This document shows positions 9,800-22,200 of a stretch of DNA of 64,000 nt, piece after piece. A program made the position numbers and the translations under genes. Within the stretch, counting starts at the first letter, position 1, and the number at the start of each line of letters is the position of its first letter. Origin of the DNA: Puccinia triticina (lineage: Eukaryota > Basidiomycota > Pucciniomycetes > Pucciniales > Pucciniaceae); the NCBI RefSeq assembly GCF_026914185.1, contig NC_070570.1, positions 3,782,001-3,846,000 of the forward strand, in the 5' to 3' direction. The notes under the pieces were generated by a model. That model saw only the letters and a program-made list of their open reading frames with translations. It was not told where the DNA came from and did no database searches.

Positions 9800-12083
9800 C
9801 CTTTTCATTCATGTTTCATGAATTGGGGGATCAGTCCGAGGCATTAATGTTTGGGGACTTTAAATTTAATTTTCACAGCAGCAAAGTCAAACATACTTCT
9901 GCCTGAAAAGATGGGAAATGTGGGAAACATTGCCAAGTTGGCCACTGCCACACTGGCAGCCCCCTTTTGGGGCCTTTTTGGAAAGGGGGAGGGTGAACCC
10001 ATGAACCAAATTTCCACAAAAGTGTGGATTTAACATACTTAGATTAATATAATTAAATAAAGAGGGGCCTGATAAAATCAGGGGTGTTTAATCCCTCAAA
10101 AGCAAACACTGGGGCCTGTAAACAGATGTGGTTTAAATCCCAGCAAGGAATGGCGAAGAATCTCAAGAGAAAGGGGTTTGAACTTACTAGTAAAAAGCCC
10201 TTAAAGTCTTGAGGTTCTTCAGGGTAGAAGCTGGGCAGTTGAAAGCGCTTGAAGAGGTTGATTCTGAAGGCTTGGTGGACACTGGGCAGTTTCTGGCGAC
10301 AAAATGAGGCTAAAAACAACTACTAAGGGACTTACCAGGCTAGAAACAGGCTATTGAGCACGTGTTGAAGGCGGGTAAATTCAAGTAGGTATGTAAAAGC
10401 GTGAGGAAAGGCCTTTTGGGGCGGCCAGAGGGCCTTTTAAATACCCGTGGCAGCTCTCTGGGGCGCCTGGGGGAGCTACAGGGCCACTGGCCAACTTGTG
10501 GGCGCTTTTTGGCCAGGCTGTTGACGCTACAAGGGCTAATTCTTCTTTGGGAAGATGTACTAGCCTATTTGGAGCGCCTTCAGGCGGATTTCCAGCCTGG
10601 CTGATGGCGCCATAGAAGCTAGTCTTCTTTTGGGAATATGTACTGGCCATTTGTGGGCGCCTACAGTTCAGGATTCCCTCATCCAGGCAGATGAGCTGTT
10701 ACGTGTCTCATATTTATTCAAATGGGCCACAGTGCTTCCCAATTGGTCTGTACTGTGTATGCATTAGGTATTGAATTGTTTTAATGCGTCAGGAATATTC
10801 TGTTTGCATCCATGTGACATCATTACATATGTACAGCTTATGTAATGTGTGTAGTGTTTCACGTGGAGGGGCAGAATAGATGTTATTACTTCCCTGGTGG
10901 GTGTGCTGTAATGTATAGGTAGCCCCTCTTAGGGTTTCATTCATTTTTAGGGCTCTGCGCCGTCTTTAGACGTAGCGCGCAGCCTGCGGGTTTAGAGTTA
11001 ACTCAACCTGAGTTGGGCTATCTTCTAAACTAAACATAACACTTCAGTTTTGTGGTTATTGAAGTGTTATAAGCATATGTACATATGTATATAAGCATAC
11101 AGGTGCATTCACACAGGACGTGGTGCACCTGTTAAACTTTGAAGTCAATTTACACAAGGAAGGAATAACAATTAAGGGTACCTTGAAGCGAGGTACCCTA
11201 GGTTAAATTAGGCTTAGATTAAGAATATGGAATAATATTCCGGGTTTTATATGTGTAAGTATAAGTAATTCTAGTAATAATGTCTCTTTCTTGTGTGATG
11301 ATATTTCATGTTTGCTTTTGATATTATGTCCTGGTGGCTCTGACATAGTAGCCAGCTGACAATGTGGCTGAAGTTGAATTTGAGTTTGGGGGGCAGAACT
11401 GCAGGTCCGGAAACACAAGGTTTCTCGGAACTGCTGTACAAACCAGACCTTCCCCAAAGGTCTTGCAGTTGCTCATCAATTAATTCCAACTGGCAATTGA
11501 CATCACCCGGAACGCAACAGGCGTAGTGTGAAATTTCTGGAATCCAGAGATAGGTGATACAAGTCCTGATTCCACTATTGGCATGAACATCTGCCCCATT
11601 GGCGTTGGGAGTGAAAATAGTTCACTCCAAAAACCCCATCTTTTTGGAGTGAACTAATTTCACTCCAAGAAATGCTGGAGTGCACACCTGTGCACTCCAA
11701 AAAACCTTGGAGTGCACACCTTTTTTGGTGTGCGCGGGGTAATTTTTTGGTGTGCAAAAAGGCAGACCCTAATTTTTATAGTGAATTTTAAGGTCTTTAT
11801 CAAGAAATTTTTAAAAATATGGCAAAATCTGCACAATTGAATGTCCCCTAGTGAAAATCAGAGCAAATTCTTCATTTTTTGGAAAATTGTTTATAAAGGC
11901 CTTAAGACTAGCTCTAAAGTTTTATTTTTATCCTATTTTGAACCCCGCTAATAACTCAGAGACTGAAATAAAATTATGTGTGAGGTCAATTTTGGGTGTG
12001 CCCAGAAGCTGATTTGAAACTTAAGTATGAGCTACACTGATCTCTGCAATTAAATCTGTGGATTTTTTTATTTATTTTGCTAT
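9800..12083. other. Repeat-derived gap, no recognised gene
   Basis: Holds AT-rich sequence, a GCGCTT-rich block (10230-10680), and LTR-like sequence near 10930-11030 with GTCTTTAGACG. At 11605-11760 several short inverted repeats of TCACTCC/GGAGTGA and GTGCACTCC/GGAGTGCAC lie head to head. 11770-11945 resembles the GGGGTTCACA MITE family in a decayed form. Nothing coding is convincing. Confidence 0.4.
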
Positions 12084-12772
12084 TTTGTAAAAGGGGCTGT
12101 TCATTTTTACAATTCCTCTTTTACAATGTAGGACATTGTAAAATTGAGAAATTGTAAAATTGCATATAAACCCACAATTAATTAATTTTACATAATGGGG
12201 CACAATTCCTGGGACCGCAAAACAATGCAATGCAAAAATTAAGTTGTAAAAATGTACCTGGCACCATACATTTTGCAAATTTACAACTTAACTGTTACAA
12301 AGTTCACCTGTTGTAAAAATGGGCTATGTGAAAAAGAATCATAGCCCCTAATCAAATAGTTTTGCAATGAGATCCCATTACAAAGGGGGGCACATTGTAA
12401 AAGAGAGGTTGTAAAAATACATTTCTCTCCTATCAGGTGCATTTTTACAATGCCTTGTAAAAAAAGACCACAACAGCCTGAAAAATACCAAGACAGAGCA
12501 AACATACAACCAGATGGAGGGAAAAAACAAGAAGAGATTGATACCAAACCCGCCAAAAAATGAAAGGGAAACAAATTATCCAAGCAAAATCACAAGTGTC
12601 AAGTGACATCAATAGGAAGCAGATGAACAACAATAGGAAGCAGAGGAACAACAAATCAAACCACTGCATTTCAAGAAGATCTGCACATACCCACCTTTGG
12701 CTGGGTGGGTGCTTCCGTTTTCTTAGCCGCAAGCAATTTCTGAGAGGGGGCGTCTTTCTGAGCAGTCTCCAA

Positions 12773-15700
12773 TCACTGAGACAATCTCTGAGTGGCGGCC
12801 GTATTAACAGATTTTGAGGTGATTGAACCAGGCCCCGGACCTACCTCTACTAGTGGGCATTCACGCACTTTTCCAATATTCTGCAACCAGATTTTCTTGT
12901 TTTCTGCTTTCCAATGAGCAGACCAGTTGGCCGCCGAACGGGCAGTAATGCGCTCCCAGTCAGCATCGGTCAACGGGGCCAATTGGAAGGTGACATTGCT
13001 AGCGTCAGCTGGATCCTTCTTTGGACGACCCCGTTTTCCTGCAGGCTTCTTTGCAGAGGACGTTGGCTTGACCGGTTGTGTATACTGGGGTTTTTGGACA
13101 GAAGAGAGGGGTTGACTGGACCTGGGAACCTCAATACCACAATCTGGAAGAGCTGTCTTTGGATCCAATGCAGGGGGGGAAACTGGCCGAGCTTTTGTAG
13201 GGCGTGGCCGCCTTCCAGGCAGGATTTTTTTGGATTTGGTGATTGGTGGGGCCGGGGAAGACCCTGCAATGGTTTGCGGCGTAGGATTCAATTGAGGAGG
13301 CTGAGTCCGGTTCATTCGAAGCCGTATCTTGATTGGTTTGCTATGGTTAGGCGGGCTTGGTGGACATCCGGGAGCTTCATATTCAGAGGCATCACTGCCA
13401 GATTCAGGTTCCAATTCACCGTCGCCATTGTCAGAATCTTCAGTGGCAGCCTCGCTAGAGTCAGAATCTTCAGTGGCTGCCTCGCTAGAGGTGCCCAAGC
13501 AGGATGGATCACTGATGTTGTCCCCGATATTGCCATGGTATACGTGTTTCTTCTGAGGCCGGGATTCAAAGGTTGTAGGCGGATTGAAGTGGTCCACCGT
13601 CACATCACCGTTGTAAGATATATTCAAAAGGTTCTTCATGTGAGAAAACGGGATCACAGATGTGATCTTGGGGTTGTTGCGGCGGATCCTTTCAACACTT
13701 TGTTCCACAAAAGCTGCTTCATTGTTTGTCCATCCCCGCGAGTAAATCAACCAGCTGGTGTGCGGATGCGCCCCACTAATACTTCCGGGGAGAGGATCAA
13801 CCAATTGAGCAAAGCCGGCATTGATTCGATTATTGTGGAGCCAAACACCGGTAACTCCTCGAATGTTACGTAAAACCTTACCCCAATAGTGATCTGCACC
13901 CCAATATCCACGTGAGATCAAGGTATATACCTCCCCTGAGATGGTCAGCTTGAACGGCCAGATCATCTTGCCCATGAAATCCTGCTGTTCATCTTCATTG
14001 CGAATGGATGATATGTCGATGTGGAAGTAGAGGTGAGGTGGAGCTTGAGAATCAGGGAACGATATAAGTGAGACTTCATCAAGCAAACTACTTGGCTGAG
14101 GAAGGTCTTTGTGATTGGTGGTCTGACTTCGACAAGTTTTTTTGGGTAGGGAGTTGTTACAACTCTTGCATTGTAAGCCAGAAGCTCCCGCAAGGCCGGA
14201 GGTTGTCCACTGAGTGATAAGTGATTCCGCATCGGTTGAGCTGATCCCATTGGCGGCAAACATGGATGTAGTGAGCTTGAGCGCAACCAAGCGGCATTTG
14301 CCTTGGGGGTGAGTAACTTTTGGGGGAACAAGAATTCGCGGGACTCTTGGACTGAGAACAGGCTTTGCAGGATCTTTGACAAGTTTGACTTGGGATTGGG
14401 GAGGATTTCCATGAAGAAATCACATGAGGAATACTCACCAGGGATAAACGAATGTGGATGGAGTTTACAAGCCTCTTCAAATAGCTTGTGAGCTCCGCGG
14501 GTGAGGCACGACTTGAGATTTTTATTTTTGATGAGCTCGTTAGTTGTCCTGGAGGTGAAATGCGAGACCAGAGTGTGGAAAATGTCAGTTTTTTTGCTGC
14601 CGGGGGTTTGGAGCCAGAGTGGGCTGTAAACCGCGTAGAGAGATTCCAAAGCTGCCGCCAACCAGCACCGGTTCTTCAAGTGGTCCTCCTTCTCAGCGGC
14701 GTATGACACAAAGGTTGTGTGCACCGCTTGGTTGATGTTCTGGGAATTTGGCGGCCTGCCAGACTTTGCGCGCTTGTTAGGATGATCAAGGAGGGCTTGA
14801 GTGGTGTCCGGTGGTCAACCATTGTTCAACGCAGCCCGCTGCCGTTTGGTTGGTTTGATCCACCCAATCGATTGGGCAACGTCTTGCTGACCCTTGGCCT
14901 TGATCCCGTAACAGATGGGAATGCCCCGCATCACAAGTAGATGGTCCTTTTCCAATGCCTTAAAAAAGGCATGGAGCTTGGAAAACCCCGCGATTATTGT
15001 CTTCTTACCCGCACTACAGTGTAAAGGTACATACATACATATTAGTGATTAATTGCAATCCAAATGTGAAAGATTGTAAAAGACAAATAAAAAAAACAAA
15101 CCTGAACATGTAGTAAAGTCGGTGCATGCTCTCCTGAGCATTGGTTGAGCTTGGAAGACCATGATCACCATTGGGTGAGTCCTCCAGCATCTTGCGGTGG
15201 CTTGGAAATAAGATGGACTCCACGTCGGCCATTGTCCACCAGTCCAGCCACGCCTTGGTCTTGGGAAATCTGCGACGCATCTCATCTATTTTTTCGTCGT
15301 GAGTAGGCCCGTCCTTGTTGCACGGCTGCAACAGCGCGAGGCACTTAAATTCAAATAGCGCCTGGAGAGGATGTACATGTGAGTCACGGTTGGCGGGGGT
15401 GTTGGCGGGGAGTTGGAATGAGATTAAAGTAGGAAAACACATAAAATAAAATAAGATCTCACCTGCTTGTCAGCCATGATGACAGCACGGTTTTGCTTGA
15501 CTTGGGTGATTGATTGACGGAAGTGTTCCCGACATCCTTTCAGTTTGCGCAGGGCTTCATCAGGGTTGGATTCGCCAAAGACTTACATGTACGCCGCCAC
15601 AAATCCTCTTTGCTGAGCCTTTGAGAAATCCACAATACTCCGTGCCATGTTTTCGCGCTCATGTTGCAAGAGAGATGGAATGAGAAATTGACGGAAAAGT

Positions 15701-17613
15701 ACTGTGAAGTGAACTGTGTAGTAGGATTTGCTTAGACCACGGATCCAGCTAAGTTGTATGGGAATCCATTGGCCAATATCGTTGCAATACATTGAGGTAG
15801 TGAGCAGATATCCGGACGCAAAGAAACGGTAAGTAACATCCGAGATTAATCCGCCAGAGTACAAGTTATGGCCATCCTCGCCACGATCAAGAAGCTGCTG
15901 CGACATCCAATTAGTCTGGAGTGTTATGTGTTTGTGGCCTGGCTTGCAGGTGATTGATATGACCTCCATACCATTCCTGTGAGGTTCAGAGATTGTAAAA
16001 TTAACAACGTGAAGTTTTGACAAATGGGCCAAATCTGAGATACTTACAGTTGCCACTGGAATAAGTCATGCATGAACTTGTCTCCCCCGTCCAACGGTGG
16101 GTCGCTACTTTACTCTACAATAACCGGGGCTGTAGAGTAAAGTAGCGAGCTGCGCCTAACATTTTTACAGTTATTGTTAACGCTAGCGCGCGGATTGCCG
16201 CGTCACGGTTATCGTAACTGGCCTTTTTTTGTACAGCCGTTACTAGTAAAGTAACGTGTTATCGAGAAAATTAACATTTTATTAAGCAATTAAGGGTCAA
16301 ATTGGCCCTTATCAAGCAGAGCAACACTTTATTGAGCAGTGAAAGGCCAAATCAGCCCTGAAATGGCCTTTTCTTGCTCAATATGTTGATAAATACCTGC
16401 TGCTCTGCCCATAGATATCGTAGCGGCCTTGAAAAAAAAACACCCGCCCGGTGCAATGTCGATATCGCACCACATTTCCCCATTGCTACCGGTCCGGTTA
16501 GCGTAAAGGGACCAAAAATCGCTACGATAACGTTACAATATCAATAACCGTAAAGTAGCGACCCACTGTTGCCCCGTCCGAACCAAGATCCATCTGCTGC
16601 AGTATCTGGCGACAAAGGTGACGCAGCCGGTCTGAGTTGCCTAAGTATTCATGTATGTTAACCACACTGTCAATTGCCTGTCCAGGCCCGCTTGTGTTGC
16701 CAATCTGAGAGATGAATTGGGCGGTCAGCTTCCAAGGAGAAAGGGAGCCTGAGGAGAAGGAAAGTATGAGAACATACCTTGAGCTGTAGAGCACTTGCCT
16801 TTGGATTTTTCAGGACTGCTTTGGTTAGATCTTTTTTTGCGAGGGGGTCTGCTTTCTTGGAAGATGGCCATGGATGCGCGTAAGCTCCTTGGTGTTGCAT
16901 GAGCCCCCAGCCGGTCTTCTTATGAAAATCAAAGCAACATTGCGTATTCAAGCATTTCTGCTGGTAAATCTTACCAAGGCATCAAACGGCCAGACCTTTG
17001 CAGGTGGGATTACTAATCAAGATCACATAAAATTTAAAGGCGTCAACACCATGGTAATCAGTACATGATACGAGGTAAATGGAAGAGAAGGGACTAACGT
17101 GCTGAGCAGCTCATCAATTTTACCTTTGCCAGTTGGTGGGGGGCCGGTATAATCACATCCTTCACGATCACAAACTAGAACTCCCTTGCAGTACACTCAA
17201 ACTACTTTCCAGTCGTCGGACTTCGCACCGTTGCTACTCGTCTTTGTGTACCCAACATTTCCAAAGTTTTTGACGTCCGCACCGGGAGAGAGCACAAAAG
17301 TAGTTGATCCGTTTGGGTAAAGGGGATAACCCTGGCGGTCCAACTCGCATCCATGATCGATGAAGGTACTGAATTCCTTGTCCATGGCGACGGGATGTTG
17401 CCAGTTTGGGAAGTCTTTGGGTTCTTCCGGATTGGAATCTTCAGGGCCGCCAGCTTGAGCTTTCTTGATGTTGGTGTTATTCGCAGTGGATGTTGGGATA
17501 CTACCAGTAGAAGATAATGTGGCGGTGGATATTGTATTTCTGGGAGGATTGAGTGGAGGGGGTGGAGGCGTGGGAAGTGGGATACTTGCTGTGAATTGTC
17601 TTTTGCGGGGCAT
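12773..17613 (-). pseudogene. MULE transposase fused to putative USP-like cysteine peptidase, decayed
   Basis: Read from 17613 down. N-terminus MPRKRQF with a Pro/Thr-rich leader; a GCM-like Cys/His finger (VCDREGCDY near 17160, then QCCFDFHKKTGWGLMQHQGAYAHPW near 16900); a DDE core with SDVTYRFF (~15820), VDFSKAQ (~15620), GCREHFRQS (C-x2-H, ~15520) and Glu in STNAQES (~15145). Then ENRCWLAAALESLY-like Cys box (14660), CKSC (14170), and YTLISRGYWGADHYW with the His (13910), resembling C19 peptidases. An acidic linker and an AT-hook (KRGRPKK, 13030) end it at 12773. Defects: TGA after DDWKVV (~17195), TGA at ~14812, and an hAT MITE in an exon at 16093-16571. Introns interrupt it (e.g. ~15017-15100). 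MULE identity is solid; the peptidase call is inference from motif order. Confidence 0.75.
16093..16571. mobile_element. hAT-type MITE inside the MULE transposase exon
   Basis: 479 bp with terminal inverted repeats AACGGTGGGTCGCTAC / GTAGCGACCCACTGTT and a perfect 8-bp target duplication CCCCGTCC (16085-16092, 16572-16579). Removing the element and one target copy reconnects the transposase frame across SDGGDKF. So it landed after the MULE was coding. No ORF of its own. Confidence 0.9.
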
Positions 17614-18202
17614 AGGAGCGGTGAATCTATGTACTACAAAGACAAGATTTTCAAGCTTATTGCTTATCCAGATTAGGTTGCTGCTTTATTGCAGGGTATG
17701 TAATAAGAACTCTATTAAGGTTTTGATCCGGGTGGGAAATCACCCAATAGCAGCGAAAAAAAGTGATCGGACTGATTCCGACCAAGGTGATGATGGGTGA
17801 GTGTCTGTGTATCAAATTTAGCCCTACCTAGGTCAGCGGAGGCTATGTAGAAGCTTCCCAGAGGTGTGATTAAGCTTGGGGGAGGATGTTTTGAGGGCGA
17901 TGAAGGGGCATTGTAAGTTAAGTGAATGTAATTTTATTTGTTTGTAGACATATGTACAGTTTTACAAGCATTGTTACAAGCATTGTTACACGCGGCACTG
18001 TAAAAGTACAGTTTACATGTAGCCAGATTGTAATTTACAAAAGGTGATTTACATGTTGTAACTTTACATTGTGTAGTATGTACCCAACAAATTGCAAAAT
18101 TAATTTAATTGGGCCTCATATGCAAATTTACAATGTGCGCACTTTGCAATGGGTGGGCATTGTAAAACACCAATTGTAAAAATCATCCACCCCTTTGTAA
18201 AA

Positions 18203-19249
18203 TCTAAATACCATATGGGGATTGTTTTGATGTAACCCCTATTACATGAGATGATAGAGATTGAGAAGGCTTGAATAGCAAGGGAGTTCAAACATGCCAA
18301 ATTTGAGAGGTGAAATGTTTTCTTGTTTGTTCTATTGATGTAGGGCCAAGTTTGAAAATCTCAAGAACCAATATCATGTCTCCTGGATTGTGACACACCC
18401 AGTCCCTCCTTAGTCTTACCCTTATTGCCCTGCTGAAGGAAGACTTTCTGTTGAGATTGTGCTGGGACAGGCAAGTGTGGAGGGGGGGGAGGGATCTGAC
18501 CCTACCCGGTATACAATTGGATCCTGCCGGATCATCAGGGTCCGGATTGCAAACTTAGATCCAATCAACCCCAAGACCGGTGGAGATGCTCTAACCTTAA
18601 AAGTGAAACATATGGAGAAAGTTTTGAATCTGTGATAGCCCATGTGATGCCCTCCGGAACATGGGGACCTTTCATTTGGTCAAGAAAAAGAGAAAGATTT
18701 GTGTAAGACAAGGGAGCTGAAAAGGGAGATTGCCAGATGACTTCCTGTTGTATCTACAACCCTCCCAGACTTGAATGAGCATCAGCTAATTCTTTTAAAA
18801 AGTACCTGACACCGTAGACCTTCGGGAAATAACATCAATTGAGGTAAGTTTCTTCAGGGCTTTACTGATCAAATTTTGTACATGTTACATGGCTCTATGA
18901 CTCTGGTGAGATTTTCCAGAGCTGATCTGGCAGGCTCGGAAAGTTTAGTAAATTGGGAAATCCTCGCATGTGTGCATTTTGGACATCACAAATATTACTT
19001 CAGATAGAAGAGGGGGTTATGGGGCAACAAAAATTAACAGGAAAACCGACTTTTTCAGGGTTGTATGGAAAAAAGGAGGCAGGAGGATGAGAAGAGATTG
19101 AGAAAAATTGGTGAAAACAAAATGAAATTGTGATTGCCAAAAAGCCCAAGGAGTATTTTCAAAATTGTGAAACGATCAAAGAGAGTGATACAGGATTTGC
19201 TTGGGCGCCCTTAGGATCTGCACTGTTACACTGGGCGTGAGCCTTTGCT
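18203..19249. other. Gap between MULE and NTPase gene
   Basis: No convincing gene. GGTGGAGATGCTC at ~18580 matches, inverted, a motif at ~2925 and may be a MITE end. The last part probably contains the 3' UTR of the minus-strand NTPase gene. Confidence 0.35.
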
Positions 19250-22200
19250 TCAATTGCAAGCCGTGTAACTGGCATTGGTTTGACATCTTGGTTTGCCCTG
19301 CGGAAAAGATAATTAGTATCTTATCTTGACTGGGCCGACTTTCATATCAGTCCGTTCAATGTGAGACAATGCGAGATAATACTTACAGGCACCGATTTCA
19401 TTTCGTGGCTTGGCCTTGATTTTGTTTTGGTTAGTGTTCCTTGCTTAGCCCTGCAAACAAGGAAATGAGTACCTTATCTTGACTGGACTGGGCTGGGCAG
19501 GTACTTGTGCTGGCCTGTTCAGTGAATGATAAAACTTACGGATCCGCTTTGGTGTCTTCTGGTTTTTGGCCGTCAGGTTCATCGGTAAGCACATTGTTGC
19601 TCAAGAAGGGAATGAGTATCATATTCTGACTGGGCTTGTATTCATACATACCGCTCTGTTAACTGAGAAATAGAACTTACGGGTGTGTTTGTGTGATCTG
19701 ACAGCCCGCTTCGTTTAGTTGATATTCGATTAGGTTTTTGCTGAGGAACTGGAGGAAGAGTCTTGTGGTAATGTCGGGTCACGTTTTCGATCCAATCACG
19801 AGTATGGGCAACCTTGAGATCATGCAACTTCGACAAGTCCTCAGGCACTGCAGTAATCAATTTCCGTATGGCAGTGCGCATTTCGTCACTGAGACAAGCA
19901 ATCTCGTCCAGACCAAGAAACTGAAAAATGAACTCGCCCAGTGTCACTGTTTTCGTCAGGCGCCTGCCATGGTTCAGGGTTTTCTTGAGTTTTGGCTTTC
20001 AGGCTGAATAACAGAATAAGGTAGGGATTGCCGATGCCTTCAATTCCAGCAAAGCTTTTGCACCAGTTGCGACTCTCTTTCCACTTGACGCTGCCCTCTT
20101 GATTTTTGGTTTGAACACCACAAAAGGTTATGTTTTTACAATCTAGCTCGTGATCCGGTTCAGATTCCGGGGCAAGATAGATAGTAAAAAGGTTGTCAAG
20201 TCCATGTTGACCAGGTTTACATTGGACTGCTAGGCCTTCATACAGAAACTCCATCAATTCTTCTGCGCTGGGTGTGTATCCAATCCGAGTAAAGTGGTTG
20301 AAAAAGATCCGCCCCTCAGCCAAGAGTCTCGTCCGATGCTTGGGATCTTCCGCGCCCAACATAATTTCCTGGGGGTCTTTCCCAGTCAACGTGCCGAGGA
20401 AGTCTCTCAATCGAACCGAATGTCCTTGTTTGATGGTGAATTCGTTCCCAGAATCCAGAATCTTCGTTTGCTGCATAGCATATATCAAGATCAATCTGGT
20501 GGCCATTTCCCCGGCGTCTCCGCTGGCGAGGAGACCATTTTGCACTGCAAGAGCAAGTACATCGATACATCGTTCCCAGTTGCGAGGAGAGCGGGCAAGA
20601 AAAGCGCCGGCCGCTGATGCATAGGGGAACTGAGAAGGATAATCACTGATAATAAACTCTCTAGTTGGGTCAATGAACATGCAGTGGGCTGCATGACTCG
20701 AAACAAGCTGCGTGTGTAAGGCCGACTCGTTGTAAAGTTGGGTGTGTATTATCGAGCCCAGTAGGGCGAAGATTTGTGGCTGGGTCAACATCTTGGAAGT
20801 AGGGAACTTTGATCGGCACAGGAGTTTTAAACCGGCAATGGACATCGTGTTTTCCAACTGGTTAACCCCCCCCTTCTTGATTGCGTGCTCATAATACAAC
20901 CCGTAAAATGGGCAGCCATAAGTGAGCAGCCGACCCGGCAATAGCAGTTCAAGCCAATTTTTCGGGGGTCCCGGGACAAACAAGTCAAGTGATGGAATTT
21001 GATAGATTGGATCAAATAATTTGTCACCATGGCCTTGCGGCCTCGCACTTGGATCTTCGTCTAGTCCCGGAAGAAAGTTGGCCAGCCGCGAAGTTGTATC
21101 GGTGAAGACGCTGAAGAATCCTGCTGATATTGGTAGCTCGGCTAAAACCCGATGAAGCAGACGAAAGTACGAAACTTCTTCGTCGTTTTTCTCATCAGCC
21201 AAGTTTCTGGCCTCGTCTATGGCCAATAGCAATGGAGCCACTCCTTTTGAGCCGGGGATACTCTGATACATCTTCCTTGCGGCATCTTGAAGGGCAGTTG
21301 TTTTTACAGGAGAGTGGGCTAGCATCTCCATTTCTTTTTGCACATCACGAGCAAATGGAACTGGAGCGTCGTTGAGTTGGAGACTATACTTGTTCCATGC
21401 GTTTAATTGGTCTTGGATGGCTTGGTGTTGCCTTTTGGGTTTGGAAAAGAATGAGGCCACCACGAGAAAAATCGCATGCAAGAGGCGCGTGTAGCGTTTC
21501 TTCAAGTCCACCTGTAATGCCCGACCAGGGAGCATCAAGTCGGCAAGCTCAGAACGAGGGGGTTGGCCGGTCGAGTTGGGAGGCCGGAGGCAGATGTAGA
21601 CTACAGGGATGTGTTTAGCCAACTCAAGGATTAATCGAGTTTTACCGGACATTGTTGGGCCAACGATTGAAGTGTACGGTGCCCTATACAGATTGGATTC
21701 CCATTTGACTATGTAATCGCGGAGGGTCTCTAGAGCTGGTGTCACAATAGAATCGTACGCCACATATGGTACCTCAAAACCTTCCCGGACAATGTTGGCT
21801 GACCAGGCGAGCCGTTCCACAGTGTCAATTGCTGTTTTAGGTGGAGAATTTGTAGGCCCGAGTGCGAGAAGCATTTGGTGTGGCAACATTCCAGAGTCTT
21901 GCCGCGTGGGGAATCGTTTGAAGTAAGCGAGCTGGGTGAGTTTATCGATTTGATTTTCAAGGACTTCATCCTCATCCTTGAGTCCGACATTTTCCTTGAG
22001 CTCGCGGAGGGAGTCACTGGCTCCCTGGTAGAATCTTTTGAAGTAGACTCGGAAGGATGATTGGCATCCTACTTCGAGCGACTCGATGCACATTTCCAGG
22101 TCTTCATGGTACTTTCGCAGCCTTGCCACTTCGGAAGTCATCAGGGGTGTCAAAGATTGTTAGTGGGTGCCTAAGAGCTTCTAATCAATCAAAAGTCCCT

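Larger units (their letters stand above)
12093..18193 (-). mobile_element. Complete Mutator-like element (MULE), 6.1 kb
   Basis: A perfect 9-bp direct repeat TTTGTAAAA flanks it (12084-12092 and 18194-18202), the target-duplication length of Mutator elements. The ends are long inverted repeats (GGGGCTGTTCATTTTT / complement of AAAATCATCCACCCC) whose similarity runs ~120 bp inward, through ACAATT, TTTTACAATG, TTGCATAT and TTAATTAATTTT blocks. Both subterminal regions (12093-12470 and 17935-18193) are packed with TTGTAAA/TTTACAA words, possible transposase sites. It carries one minus-strand gene. The TSD is a direct repeat, not part of the inverted repeat, which supports the boundaries. Confidence 0.88.

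Noticed and set aside
12914..13873. 320-codon plus-strand ORF
   Set aside because: It is antisense to the MULE peptidase/AT-hook frame, which has recognisable motifs; the composition is that of a shadow frame.
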